A stretch of 32,107 bases of DNA from Algoriphagus sp. (GTDB lineage: Bacteria; Bacteroidota; Bacteroidia; Cytophagales; Cyclobacteriaceae). Numbering within the stretch: position 1 is the stretch's first letter; each line of letters starts with the position of its first letter. Under the pieces are notes generated by a model. That model saw only the letters and a list, made by a program, of their open reading frames with translations. It did not search any database and was not told where the DNA came from. The stretch lies in the NCBI GenBank assembly GCA_017858365.1, contig JAFMBQ010000005.1, positions 1-32,107 of the forward strand, read 5' to 3'. A program made the position numbers and the translations under genes. Shown here piece by piece: positions 1 to 7,516 of this stretch.

Positions 1-117
1 AATATCGTAATCTTAGTTTAACCATCACCCACTAAAATTCATATAGAGCCTTTTTCTTTTCTTTTTGAAAAAGAGAATTCGCTCCAAATCTTAACTTGCA
101 ACATCAATAGCTAAAAA

Positions 118-849
118 GTGGACCAAGAAGGATACATCCGAATCAATAAATACTTAAGTGAAGTAGGTTTCTGTTCTCGAAGAGAAGCAGATAAACTTTT
201 GGAACAAGGACGAATCACATTGAATGGAAAAGTCCCTGAGCTGGGAACCAAAGTCGGCCCCACTGATAAGGTAGCTGTGGATGGTAAAAACGTAGGTAAA
301 CCCATCCAAAATCACACGTATATCGCATTCAATAAACCCGTGGGCATTGTCTCAACCACAGATGTCAAAGGTGAAAAGGATAATATTATTGATTACATCG
401 GGCATTCGCAACGAATTTTTCCGATTGGAAGATTAGATAAAGACAGTGAAGGATTGATTTTTCTCACGAGCGAAGGTGACATCGTCAATAAGATTCTTCG
501 GGCTAAAAACAACCATGAGAAGGAATACGTCGTCACCGTCGATCGTCCGGTAACTGATGAGTTTGTCAAAAGAATGGGGGCAGGAATCCCAATTTTAGAC
601 ACAGTTACCGATCCTTGTCAAGTGGAGCGAATCAGTAAGTTTAAGTTTCGGATCGTCCTTACTCAAGGGCTAAATCGCCAAATCCGCCGAATGTGTGATT
701 ATTTGGGATTCAAAGTAGTGCAACTAAAGCGAGTTCGAATTATGAATATTCATTTAGATCTCCCAGTTGGGAAATGGCGGGATTTGACTGAAAAGGAATT
801 AGAAGAACTAAATTCCTTGATAGCTGACAGTTCAAAGACTTTTGATTAA
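118..849 (+). CDS. rluF: 23S rRNA pseudouridine synthase RluF
   Basis: Predicted to convert a specific uridine of 23S rRNA to pseudouridine during ribosome assembly in the cytoplasm. The N-terminus is an S4 RNA-binding domain (about residues 6-55, [18 protein letters not shown]). It is followed by an RsuA/RluB/E/F-type catalytic domain with the active-site Asp in [10 protein letters not shown], and the family motif [13 protein letters not shown] near the end. The stretch [18 protein letters not shown] is the part that most resembles RluF rather than RluB or RluE (from memory of the family). The start is GTG at 118: an in-frame TAA lies six bases upstream, and the S4 domain begins almost at once, so no other start fits. 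At 243 aa it is shorter than E. coli RluF, which carries a longer C-terminal tail. It stands alone, with a long non-coding gap downstream. Confidence 0.9.
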   Translation: MDQEGYIRINKYLSEVGFCSRREADKLLEQGRITLNGKVPELGTKVGPTDKVAVDGKNVGKPIQNHTYIAFNKPVGIVSTTDVKGEKDNIIDYIGHSQRIFPIGRLDKDSEGLIFLTSEGDIVNKILRAKNNHEKEYVVTVDRPVTDEFVKRMGAGIPILDTVTDPCQVERISKFKFRIVLTQGLNRQIRRMCDYLGFKVVQLKRVRIMNIHLDLPVGKWRDLTEKELEELNSLIADSSKTFD

Positions 850-1323
850 ACAGATTTCACTTAGACGATAAAAATCGGATGACCAAGTCCATTTTGAGAG
901 AAGATAGAGCTAAAGGATAAAAAATGAAAGTTTCATCAATTCAACCTTAAAAAATTCCATCCTAGCAGAAGATCAATCCATTTCAAAAAATCCATTCTAG
1001 GAAAAATGGTTTCAATAGATTTGATAATTGGGAAAAAGTGTCCACATCGTCTTTATTTAAAACTTTTCAAGTTCATTACTTCTTTTAAGGTACACTTCTT
1101 CCTTTCGGATACTTAGCGTTTAATAAGGTTATCGAAATAAGTTTTTTAAACAACTTCCAGTAGTTAGATCAAACAAAAAATCATTCAATTGATAGCTAGT
1201 TTTATACTTCTTGACACCGATCAAAAAAATCATGAAATACTAATTGTATTTCCTCTTGTTATATATTAATTCAGGAAAACTGCGTTTCTTCAATTTGAAA
1301 TTCTCCCTTTCGCCAAACTTCCC
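850..1323. other. Non-coding gap of 474 bp
   Basis: This AT-rich stretch lies between rluF and the aldehyde dehydrogenase. No credible ORF, tRNA or strong terminator hairpin was found. The only structure noticed is an imperfect pair of short repeats (aattccatcctag near 955 and aatccattctag near 989) and a TTGACA-like string near 1213 without a convincing downstream element. It may hold the promoter for the 1324 gene or decayed sequence. Confidence 0.5.
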
Positions 1324-2760
1324 ATGCTAAGCCTTACCGAAAAATCAGTACAAGCAGATGTTTTTTTTGAAACTCTTCTAGCACAAAAAACGACTACTAA
1401 TAGTTGGAGAATATCTACTGCAGCAGATCGAATCGTCCGTTTAAAAAAAATCCAAAATTGGATTAAAGTTCATCAAAAGGATCTCCATTTGGCACTATTA
1501 TCTGATTTTCAAAAACCCCCAATCGAAACTGACCTTTCAGAAATCTTCACGGTGACTTCAGAAATCAACCATGCTATCAAGAATCTAAAAGCATGGATGA
1601 AACCCAAGTCAGTATCAACACCTCTTCCTTTGATTGGAACAAGTGGAAAAATATTTTATGAGCCTAAAGGATGTGCACTAATCATCGCCCCTTGGAATTA
1701 TCCATTTAATCTGGCAATAGGGCCATTGGTTTCAGCGATTGCCGCAGGTTGTACTGCAATCATCAAACCTTCCGAACTCACGCCAAATACTTCCTCTCTA
1801 ATTCAGAAAATGATAACTGAGTTATTTGACCCATCCGAAGTTGCAGTTTTTCAAGGGGAATCTGATGTTGCTCAGGAGTTATTGAAGCTCCCTTTTGATC
1901 ATATCTTTTTCACTGGGAGTCCAGCTGTAGGGAAAATCGTAATGAAAGCAGCAGCAGAAAATTTGACTTCGGTCACTTTGGAGCTAGGGGGGAAATCTCC
2001 TGCGATCGTTGATCAGGATGCGAATCTGAAGGATACGGCTGAAAAACTGGTATTTGGGAAGTTTATCAATTGTGGGCAAACCTGTGTAGCTCCGGATTAC
2101 CTTTTGGTTCAAGAAACGGTAAAAGAGGAGTTATTGATGGAGCTGAAGGTGGCACTGAAGAAAATGTACGATCCTAAATTTGAAGGTATCGAAAAGTCTC
2201 CCGACCTAGCGCGAATAATCAATGATCGCCATTTCGATAGACTGGTTAAAAGCCTAAAAGATGGCATTGAAAAGGGAGCAACGATTGAATTTGGAGGGAA
2301 ATATGATTCTCCATCACGCTATATTGAACCAACAATTATCAGTCAGGTCTGCGATGATATGACCTTGATGGAAGAAGAAATTTTTGGGCCAATACTTCCA
2401 ATTAAGACTTTTTCCCAGTTAGATGATGCCATTAGCTTCATTAACAGCAAACCTAAACCTCTGGCTCTTTATTATTTCGGATCAAACACTACGCACACAA
2501 CCAAAGTTTTAAAGGAGACTAGTTCAGGTGGTGTGGTTATTAACGATTGCGTGATTCATTTCCTAGATTTAGAAATACCATTTGGGGGGGTCAACAACAG
2601 CGGCATTGGGAAAGCACATGGTCATTTCGGTTTTTTGGCTTTTTCTAACGAAAAAGGAGTGCTGAAGCAACGAGTTGGTCTGAATAATGCCACCTTACTA
2701 AGGCCTCCCTATGGAGCTGCTGCCAAAAAAATCATACAATCATTAATCAATTGGTTTTAA
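1324..2760 (+). CDS. Aldehyde dehydrogenase (ALDH3-like)
   Basis: NAD(P)-dependent oxidation of an aldehyde to the acid is predicted from clear superfamily motifs. These are the APWNYPF cofactor-pocket motif (Asn about 125), FTGSPAVG for nucleotide binding, the general-base Glu in LELGGKSPAI (Glu about 220), and the catalytic Cys in NCGQTC (Cys254). EEIFGPILP and IPFGGVNNSGIG follow. The length of 478 aa and the late, hydrophobic C-terminal tail (SLINWF) fit the class 3 fatty/aromatic aldehyde dehydrogenases rather than the roughly 500-aa class 1/2 enzymes. The tail could allow membrane association, as in some ALDH3 members. The next gene starts 2 bp after the stop, so the two are probably co-transcribed. 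The substrate cannot be read from sequence. Confidence 0.9.
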   Translation: MLSLTEKSVQADVFFETLLAQKTTTNSWRISTAADRIVRLKKIQNWIKVHQKDLHLALLSDFQKPPIETDLSEIFTVTSEINHAIKNLKAWMKPKSVSTPLPLIGTSGKIFYEPKGCALIIAPWNYPFNLAIGPLVSAIAAGCTAIIKPSELTPNTSSLIQKMITELFDPSEVAVFQGESDVAQELLKLPFDHIFFTGSPAVGKIVMKAAAENLTSVTLELGGKSPAIVDQDANLKDTAEKLVFGKFINCGQTCVAPDYLLVQETVKEELLMELKVALKKMYDPKFEGIEKSPDLARIINDRHFDRLVKSLKDGIEKGATIEFGGKYDSPSRYIEPTIISQVCDDMTLMEEEIFGPILPIKTFSQLDDAISFINSKPKPLALYYFGSNTTHTTKVLKETSSGGVVINDCVIHFLDLEIPFGGVNNSGIGKAHGHFGFLAFSNEKGVLKQRVGLNNATLLRPPYGAAAKKIIQSLINWF

Positions 2761-2762
2761 CC

Positions 2763-3641
2763 ATGAATAAGAGCTTTTTTAAACTTTATCAATCTGCCTT
2801 TCTTTACCTCCTTGTTTTAGGATTTTTCGCAAGTTGTAATTCAGATTCTGATCCAATCCCTGATGGTCCGATGGTGGCGAGGGATATCTTAAATGATGCT
2901 TACGGAACTGAAAGTAAACAAGTATTGGATGTTTTTCTTCCTGCAGGTAGATCTACGGAGACCACACCACTCCTTATATACATACACGGCGGCGGTTGGA
3001 TTGAAGGAAGCAAGGAAGAGTTTCTTCAATTTAGAGAAGCTATACGCATTTCATTCCCTCAATATGCTTTTGTAGCAATCAATTACCGCTTATTTGATTT
3101 TAACACCAATGCAAACAGATTCCCAACCCAAGAAAACGATGTGATTCAAGCAATCAATTACATTAAAAGTAAAACCACCGACTGGGATGTCTCCGATCAA
3201 CTCATCTTGGCAGGCGCAAGTGCCGGCGGACATCTAGCTTTACTTCATTCTTATAAGCATCAACCTATTGGGAATATAAAAGCTGTCATCGCATTCTTTC
3301 CACCGACAGACTTAACATCGCTTTATGGTATCAATTTAGTGACGCAATTAGGCTTAAATGGTTTATTAGGTGGGACTCCTCAAGATCGGCCAAGTGCTTA
3401 TTTGGAATCTAGCCCAAGCAATTATGTCCGAACGGCTGTGGTTCCAACAATCATTTTCCACGGCACTTCAGACACCGTAGTACCAATATGGCAGAGCGAT
3501 ATTTTTACAGAAAAATTAAAAGACGTGTCTGCTAACTATGAGTACAATCGGATCGAAAATCAGGGCCATGGTTTTACCGAGCAGACTTATTCGCAAGCTT
3601 TTAAAGACGCTGCGGACTTTCTTCAGAAAAATTTGAAATAA
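2763..3641 (+). CDS. Lipoprotein alpha/beta-hydrolase (esterase/BD-FAE-like)
   Basis: An envelope-anchored serine hydrolase, probably a carboxylesterase. The signal peptide ends in a lipobox (LGFFASC, Cys about 25), followed by NSDSDP, so the mature protein is a lipoprotein with acidic residues near its N-terminus. The hydrolase_3-type fold shows the oxyanion motif IHGGGW, the nucleophile elbow GASAGGH, an acid in HGTSDTVVP and the catalytic His in QGHGF. The ORF track starts at TTG 2751 inside the upstream gene. ATG 2763 gives a normal signal peptide and sits 2 bp after the aldehyde dehydrogenase stop, so it is preferred (292 aa). The pairing suggests ester hydrolysis and aldehyde oxidation may act on related substrates, but this is inference. 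An inverted repeat follows directly. Confidence 0.85.
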   Translation: MNKSFFKLYQSAFLYLLVLGFFASCNSDSDPIPDGPMVARDILNDAYGTESKQVLDVFLPAGRSTETTPLLIYIHGGGWIEGSKEEFLQFREAIRISFPQYAFVAINYRLFDFNTNANRFPTQENDVIQAINYIKSKTTDWDVSDQLILAGASAGGHLALLHSYKHQPIGNIKAVIAFFPPTDLTSLYGINLVTQLGLNGLLGGTPQDRPSAYLESSPSNYVRTAVVPTIIFHGTSDTVVPIWQSDIFTEKLKDVSANYEYNRIENQGHGFTEQTYSQAFKDAADFLQKNLK

Positions 3642-3644
3642 AAA

Positions 3645-3664
3645 AACCCCGACGAATCGGGGTT
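3645..3664 (-). terminator. Rho-independent terminator, mainly for minus strand
   Basis: The stem AACCCCG / CGGGGTT has a 6-nt loop and is preceded on the plus strand by a run of A, which is a T-tract on the minus strand. It lies between the converging esterase and sigma-operon genes and may work in both directions. Confidence 0.8.
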
Positions 3665-3671
3665 ACCAAGG

Positions 3672-3905
3672 TCAGACTTTTTGAAGTCCCGTAGAATGGG
3701 CCATTGCTTTAATGGCTTTCACTACTTTTTCTGAAGGTTGCAGGCGAACCTGATCTAATTGCTCTATTGTGCTCAGCATTTCAATATATTCTTGCATTAG
3801 GGATTCCTCACTATGTAAGGCTTGCACCAAGAGTTCTTGTTCAACCTCCGGCATTTCCTGATAAATATAACTTACCAGGTCATTTGGGGTAAATTGTTTT
3901 GTCAT
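3672..3905 (-). CDS. Small protein overlapping the ECF sigma gene (possible sigma regulator)
   Basis: A 77-aa soluble protein of unknown fold, with no transmembrane segment and no zinc-binding HxxxCxxC motif. It is rich in Glu and Leu and should be mostly helical (EMPEVEQELLVQALHSEE). The gene starts inside the last 26 bp of the sigma factor gene, a strong sign of translational coupling. The ORF track begins at TTG 3911, but ATG 3905 is preferred. Its position directly after an ECF sigma factor is where anti-sigma factors usually sit. The first 50 residues could resemble a short cytoplasmic anti-sigma domain (helical, EQELLVQALHSEESL). Function as a regulator is inference from context only. 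Confidence 0.7.
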   Translation of the reverse strand: MTKQFTPNDLVSYIYQEMPEVEQELLVQALHSEESLMQEYIEMLSTIEQLDQVRLQPSEKVVKAIKAMAHSTGLQKV

Positions 3906-4482
3906 AGGCAATATTTAGTTGTTTCATTTTTTTTCGTAAATGTATCAGCGCATAGCGCATCCGACCCAAGGCCGTATTAATGCTTACACCAGTTTGCTCG
4001 GCAATCTCTTGGAAACTCAAATCCAAATAATGTCGCATGATTAATACTTCCTTTTGAGTTTCTGGAAGCTCCTCAATCAATCGCTTCACCAACTGAACGG
4101 TGTCTTCTTTGATCTGTCTGTCCTCGACCGTCTCCTCCGCAAACTGGAGAGAATTCAACAAGTTTGACCCATTTTCCATCACAATGGTAGGGTACCGCTT
4201 CGCCTTTCTGAAGTAATCAATTGCCAGATTATGCGCTATACGCATTACCCAGGGTTGAAATTTTCCCTCTTCGTTGTATTTGTCTGACTGAAGTGTTTTA
4301 ACCACTTTGACAAATACATCTTGGAGCAAATCCTCAGCAACTCGCTGATCTTTGACTATCAAGACAATCGTAGTGTAAATTTTACTTTGGTATCGATCTA
4401 CTAATAGATCAAAAGCCACATCGCTTCCGTTTCGATACTGTGCAATTAATTCGCTGTCCTTTGGACCAATTCGCTTACTCAT
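3880..4482 (-). CDS. RNA polymerase ECF-type sigma factor
   Basis: A 200-aa sigma-70 family protein without regions 1 and 3, the ECF layout. Region 2 spans about residues 22-95 (LVDRYQSKIYTT, AEDLLQDVFVKV, FQPWVMRIAHNLAIDYFRKAKR). Region 4 spans about 135-190 and has the helix-turn-helix LSFQEIAEQTGVSINTALGRMRYAL. It would redirect RNA polymerase to a dedicated promoter set. The 3' end overlaps a small gene that may modulate it. A 350-bp region with no gene separates it from the divergent DUF3127 gene. The absence of a membrane anti-sigma gene and of a SusC/SusD pair next door makes it unlike the polysaccharide-utilisation ECF systems common in Bacteroidota. Confidence 0.92.
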   Translation of the reverse strand: MSKRIGPKDSELIAQYRNGSDVAFDLLVDRYQSKIYTTIVLIVKDQRVAEDLLQDVFVKVVKTLQSDKYNEEGKFQPWVMRIAHNLAIDYFRKAKRYPTIVMENGSNLLNSLQFAEETVEDRQIKEDTVQLVKRLIEELPETQKEVLIMRHYLDLSFQEIAEQTGVSINTALGRMRYALIHLRKKMKQLNIAYDKTIYPK

Positions 4483-4832
4483 TTTTAAGTTGGTTTATAA
4501 TAAACGTAGAGGTCTAGGCCATAGTATTTGTTTAGGGCGAATAATATAAAAAGGTTTCTAAAAGTATTTATTCAATATCATCCATCCAAAATTTAGACCG
4601 AAATTTTCGAACAATTAGTTTGATTTAGTTTTTTTCAAAATAATATTCTGTAACTCTTAGTGCTAACAGTCTTAATAATTTGTTTTTTTTGATATTGATT
4701 ATTCAAATTTACCAATGTCTATGCCAAAAAAGGTTAAAATTAGGTGAGTTGTGATCTTATTAAGTCTAAATTCATTCCTCACAATTGTAATGATTGTGTA
4801 CTTTCGCAGTCTAAGCAAAACTGAAAATCAAC
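4483..4832. promoter_or_regulatory. Divergent intergenic region, sigma gene / DUF3127 gene
   Basis: This 350-bp AT-rich region has no ORF. It must contain the promoters for both flanking genes. An exact TAnnTTTG match (TAAATTTG) occurs on the minus strand at 4704-4711 but has no TTG at the expected -33 spacing. Confidence 0.45.
4799..4806 (+). promoter_or_regulatory. Possible Bacteroidota -7 element upstream of DUF3127 gene
   Basis: TACTTTCG lies 26 bp before the ATG and differs at one position from the Bacteroidota -7 consensus TAnnTTTG. No TTG lies at the usual -33 distance, so the call is weak. Confidence 0.3.
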
Positions 4833-5183
4833 ATGGAATTAATAGGAAAAGTAATTGAAAAACTTGCTGAGGCAGGCGGAAACTCCAAAAGTGGAAATGC
4901 TTGGAGAAAACAAGAGTTTATCATAGAAACTGGTGGGCAATACCCAAAAAAAGTATGCGTGTCTCTCTGGGGAGATAAAATTGACCAATTCCCTATCAAT
5001 CAAGGTGACCAAGTAACTTTGAGTATCGATGTAGAAAGCAGAGAATACAACGGCAGGTGGTACACTGAAATAAAAGCCTACCGAGTAGATTATGGTTCTT
5101 CTTCTCCTGCACCAAGCTCAGGAGCATTACCAGATGTTGACACCTTTCATTCAGAAGGTGAAGAAGATAAGCTACCATTCTAA
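4833..5183 (+). CDS. DUF3127 OB-fold-like protein with SSB-like C-terminal tip
   Basis: A 116-aa protein recognised as the DUF3127 family of Bacteroidota. The first 85 residues form an OB-fold-like strand pattern (LIGKVIEKL, WRKQEFIIETGG, KVCVSLWGDKID, GDQVTLSIDVESREYNGRWYTEIKAY). A disordered Ser/Pro linker follows, and the protein ends in EGEEDKLPF. That layout, an OB domain plus a flexible linker plus an acidic tip ending in Pro-Phe, is the same as in bacterial SSB, whose tail (DDDIPF type) recruits repair and replication proteins. A single-strand nucleic-acid or partner-docking role is inference; as far as I know the family has no established biochemical role. A hypothetical gene starts 12 bp downstream on the same strand. 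Confidence 0.85.
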   Translation: MELIGKVIEKLAEAGGNSKSGNAWRKQEFIIETGGQYPKKVCVSLWGDKIDQFPINQGDQVTLSIDVESREYNGRWYTEIKAYRVDYGSSSPAPSSGALPDVDTFHSEGEEDKLPF

Positions 5184-5195
5184 ACCAATTAGCAT

Positions 5196-5657
5196 ATGTG
5201 GGATGATTTCGATGATGAAGAAGGTGCATGGGACGAAGAGGATGAAAGTAGTTTCAGAAAAGAGCACGAAAAAATCTTCAATCATCCCCTAATGAAAAAA
5301 GCCAAAGATATCTTAGCCCTGACCAGAGCATTGGTCGGGAGCTTGGATGAGGCTAGACGAGAGCTGTATGGAAGCATCATGCTCCAAGATGCAATTTTGA
5401 TAAGTTCCAAATTCGCCGCAGCAGAATCTACAGCAGATTATGTCTCAAAGATGGAAAAAGGGGTTTTTATCAAAGTCCATGCAAAAAACCTCAATGGGAT
5501 GACTTATCAACTGGCGATGGAGGAAACCCATGCCGAAGAGCACCTAGAATTGCTCCGGGCAGCTATCGAAGAATACCGAATTCTGTTTCAAGATTGGCTA
5601 AGCCAATTAGACCCAAATGAAAAAACAGACGATGGGTGGGGGATTTTTACTTCGTAG
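5196..5657 (+). CDS. Hypothetical acidic helical protein
   Basis: I do not recognise a characterised family for this 153-aa protein. It begins with a strongly acidic stretch (MWDDFDDEEGAWDEEDE), followed by a predicted all-helical body. There is no signal peptide and no membrane segment. Codon usage matches its neighbours and the gene follows the DUF3127 gene by 12 bp, so the two are probably co-transcribed and may work together. A helical region around residues 52-120 carries Glu and His side chains (MEETHAEEHLELL), which could bind metal, but no known motif is complete. The last 11 bp overlap the tail of a small gene on the opposite strand. Confidence 0.75.
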   Translation: MWDDFDDEEGAWDEEDESSFRKEHEKIFNHPLMKKAKDILALTRALVGSLDEARRELYGSIMLQDAILISSKFAAAESTADYVSKMEKGVFIKVHAKNLNGMTYQLAMEETHAEEHLELLRAAIEEYRILFQDWLSQLDPNEKTDDGWGIFTS

Positions 5658-5805
5658 TACCACCTGAACCAAACTGGAAGCCTAAATAAGCTCCTCCAAT
5701 CATCAACCCCAAGGTAATCAGAATCAAAAGCAAAAGGACATTTAAGGGGAATTCCCAAGGCACATCCCCTACCTTAAAGCGAATAGGTTTCTTCCAATCA
5801 ATCAT
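5647..5805 (-). CDS. Small single-pass membrane protein after purE
   Basis: This ORF is too short for the supplied track. Reading the minus strand from ATG at 5805 gives 52 aa: a charged start MIDWKKPIRFKVGDVPWEFP, one transmembrane helix (about residues 21-42, LNVLLLLILITLGLMIGGAY), and a short tail ending GGTTK. It starts 7 bp after the purE stop, so it is the last gene of the purK-purE transcript. Codon use is like the neighbours, and the helix flanked by a basic/aromatic start is hard to get by chance. Its 3' end overlaps the convergent hypothetical gene by 11 bp. The function is unknown. Confidence 0.65.
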   Translation of the reverse strand: MIDWKKPIRFKVGDVPWEFPLNVLLLLILITLGLMIGGAYLGFQFGSGGTTK

Positions 5806-5812
5806 CAAAAGG

Positions 5813-6328
5813 CTATTTATTCAAGATTGCTTTCCAACCATTCTGTTCTAACTCTACAGCAGATTTCTCGACTTTTTCTTTCAAAGTCTTCTTGAAAGCA
5901 TCCATTTTGGCAGCTACCTCCATGTCAAAAGAACCAACAATCGAAGCTGCTAAAATTCCGGCATTTTTACCTCCATTCAAGGCTACAGTGCCGACAGGAA
6001 TACCACTTGGCATTTGGAGAATAGACAAAATGCTATCCCAACCATCAATCGAATTGGAACTTTTGATCGGCACACCCACCACTGGCAAGCTAGTCAATGA
6101 CGCCACCATTCCTGGCAAATGGGCTGCTCCTCCTGCTCCAGCTACTATTACTTTCAATCCTCGATCACGAGCAGATTCCGCATAATCAATCATCCGCTGA
6201 GGTGTTCGATGAGCAGAAACTATAGTAAGCTCATAGGAAACACCCAACTCATCTAAAAAGGCTGCAGCTTCGGCCATTATCGGAAGGTCAGATTGACTTC
6301 CCATGATTATTCCTACCTGTGGATTCAT
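5813..6328 (-). CDS. purE: 5-(carboxyamino)imidazole ribonucleotide mutase PurE
   Basis: Catalyses the N5-CAIR to CAIR rearrangement in de novo purine synthesis. The 171-aa protein has the class I PurE signature: GIIMGSQSDLPIM near the N-terminus (phosphate binding), the catalytic-His motif SAHRTPQRM, AGAGGAAHLPGMVA, and GVPIKSSNSIDGWDSILSILQMPSGIPVGT. The start codon overlaps the purK stop by 4 bp (ATGA type), and the presence of PurK confirms the bacterial class I two-step route rather than direct carboxylation. It is located in a minus-strand operon purK-purE-small membrane protein. Confidence 0.97.
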   Translation of the reverse strand: MNPQVGIIMGSQSDLPIMAEAAAFLDELGVSYELTIVSAHRTPQRMIDYAESARDRGLKVIVAGAGGAAHLPGMVASLTSLPVVGVPIKSSNSIDGWDSILSILQMPSGIPVGTVALNGGKNAGILAASIVGSFDMEVAAKMDAFKKTLKEKVEKSAVELEQNGWKAILNK

Positions 6329-7464
6329 AGTATAGATTTGATTTTTATAAGTTCTTTGATTCTTTGGGCTCTTTTTTTCAAGTTATCCACATTATCATCT
6401 AGCAAAGTGACATGTCCCATTTTACGAAAAGGCTTAGTTATTTTCTTACCATATAGATGAATATAGACCCCTTTTTCTGCCATTGCTTCTTCTTTCCCTT
6501 CAATGACCACCGGCCCAGTAAATCCTTCTTCTCCTAATAAATTGATCATGGCAGCAGGGCATCTTAGCGCTGTATTTCCGAGCGGCCAATTCATCACTGA
6601 TCTAAGATGCTGTTCAAATTGAGAAGTAAAATTGGCCTCAATGGAGTGGTGTCCACTGTTATGAGGTCTAGGCGCTATTTCATTCACCAAGACTTCCCCT
6701 TCTTTGGTAACAAACATTTCTACCGCAAGGATCCCGACCATGTCGAGTTTGAGAATCACATCCTTAGCTATTGCACTTGCTTTTTCTTCAATTTCAGCGG
6801 TGACCTCAGCTGGTGCAAAAAGAAACTCGACCAAATTGGCTGTAGGATGAAATGCACACTCCACACTCGGATATACCGCCAAATCTCCACTTGCATTTCG
6901 AGCGACTGTTACCGCTATTTCCCGCTTAAAATCAATTAATTTTTCCAGTAAGCCTGGTGCATCAAAGGCTTTATCCAAGTCGGCTTCCGTACGCAAAACT
7001 TGAACTCCTCTTCCATCATAGCCTTCTTTTCCAAGCTTATTGACGGCTGGCAAAAAATCAGCATTGTGGATAACTTCAGCTTTATTGGCTGTTAAGATGA
7101 ATTCAGCTGTAGGAATTCCATTTGCCACATAGAACTCTTTTTGAGCCCGTTTGTCTTGAATGAGTCTTAAAATATGAGGTTGTGGATAAACCTGCTTTCC
7201 TTCTTTTACCAATTGCTCAAGTGCTTCTGTATTAACACTTTCAATTTCTACTGTAATAACATCGCATTTGCTGCCAAATTCATAAACAGTATCAAAATCC
7301 TTCAATGATCCTACGGTAAACTCTTGTGCAAAATCCTTGCAGGGAGCATTTGGATCTGGATCTAAGATGTGGATATCCTGATTGTAATTGATCGCCGTTT
7401 GGATCAACATTCGACCAAGCTGGCCTCCACCTAGTACTCCAAGAATCAGCGAATTTTTTTGCAT
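6325..7464 (-). CDS. purK: 5-(carboxyamino)imidazole ribonucleotide synthase PurK
   Basis: An ATP-grasp enzyme that makes N5-CAIR from AIR, bicarbonate and ATP and hands it to PurE. The 379-aa sequence shows the N-terminal GVLGGGQLGRMLIQTA nucleotide-fold motif, ATP-grasp strands (LPAVNKLGKEGYDGRGVQVL, LLEKLIDFKREIAVTVARN), and the late signature VNEIAPRPHNSGHHSIEA. Length and domain order (pre-ATP-grasp, ATP-grasp, C-terminal domain) are as in the family. It is the first gene of the operon and overlaps purE by 4 bp. It begins 52 bp downstream of the MutS-like gene on the same strand, so read-through from that gene is possible. Confidence 0.97.
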   Translation of the reverse strand: MQKNSLILGVLGGGQLGRMLIQTAINYNQDIHILDPDPNAPCKDFAQEFTVGSLKDFDTVYEFGSKCDVITVEIESVNTEALEQLVKEGKQVYPQPHILRLIQDKRAQKEFYVANGIPTAEFILTANKAEVIHNADFLPAVNKLGKEGYDGRGVQVLRTEADLDKAFDAPGLLEKLIDFKREIAVTVARNASGDLAVYPSVECAFHPTANLVEFLFAPAEVTAEIEEKASAIAKDVILKLDMVGILAVEMFVTKEGEVLVNEIAPRPHNSGHHSIEANFTSQFEQHLRSVMNWPLGNTALRCPAAMINLLGEEGFTGPVVIEGKEEAMAEKGVYIHLYGKKITKPFRKMGHVTLLDDNVDNLKKRAQRIKELIKIKSIL

Positions 7465-7516
7465 AGCTTAATTATTGATCAAAAATAAGAGAATCTCAGG
7501 TAAGGAAAAACTCAAA

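Noticed and set aside
1006-1116. 36-aa ORF in the 850-1323 gap (MVSIDLIIGKK...)
   Set aside because: Too short, no upstream signal, and composition like random AT-rich sequence.
4704-4711. TAAATTTG on the minus strand as the sigma gene promoter
   Set aside because: It fits the -7 consensus but has no TTG at -33 spacing and lies more than 200 bp from the start codon.
4996-5292. Overlapping ORFs on both strands in the DUF3127/hypothetical region
   Set aside because: They are shadow frames of two well-supported plus-strand genes.
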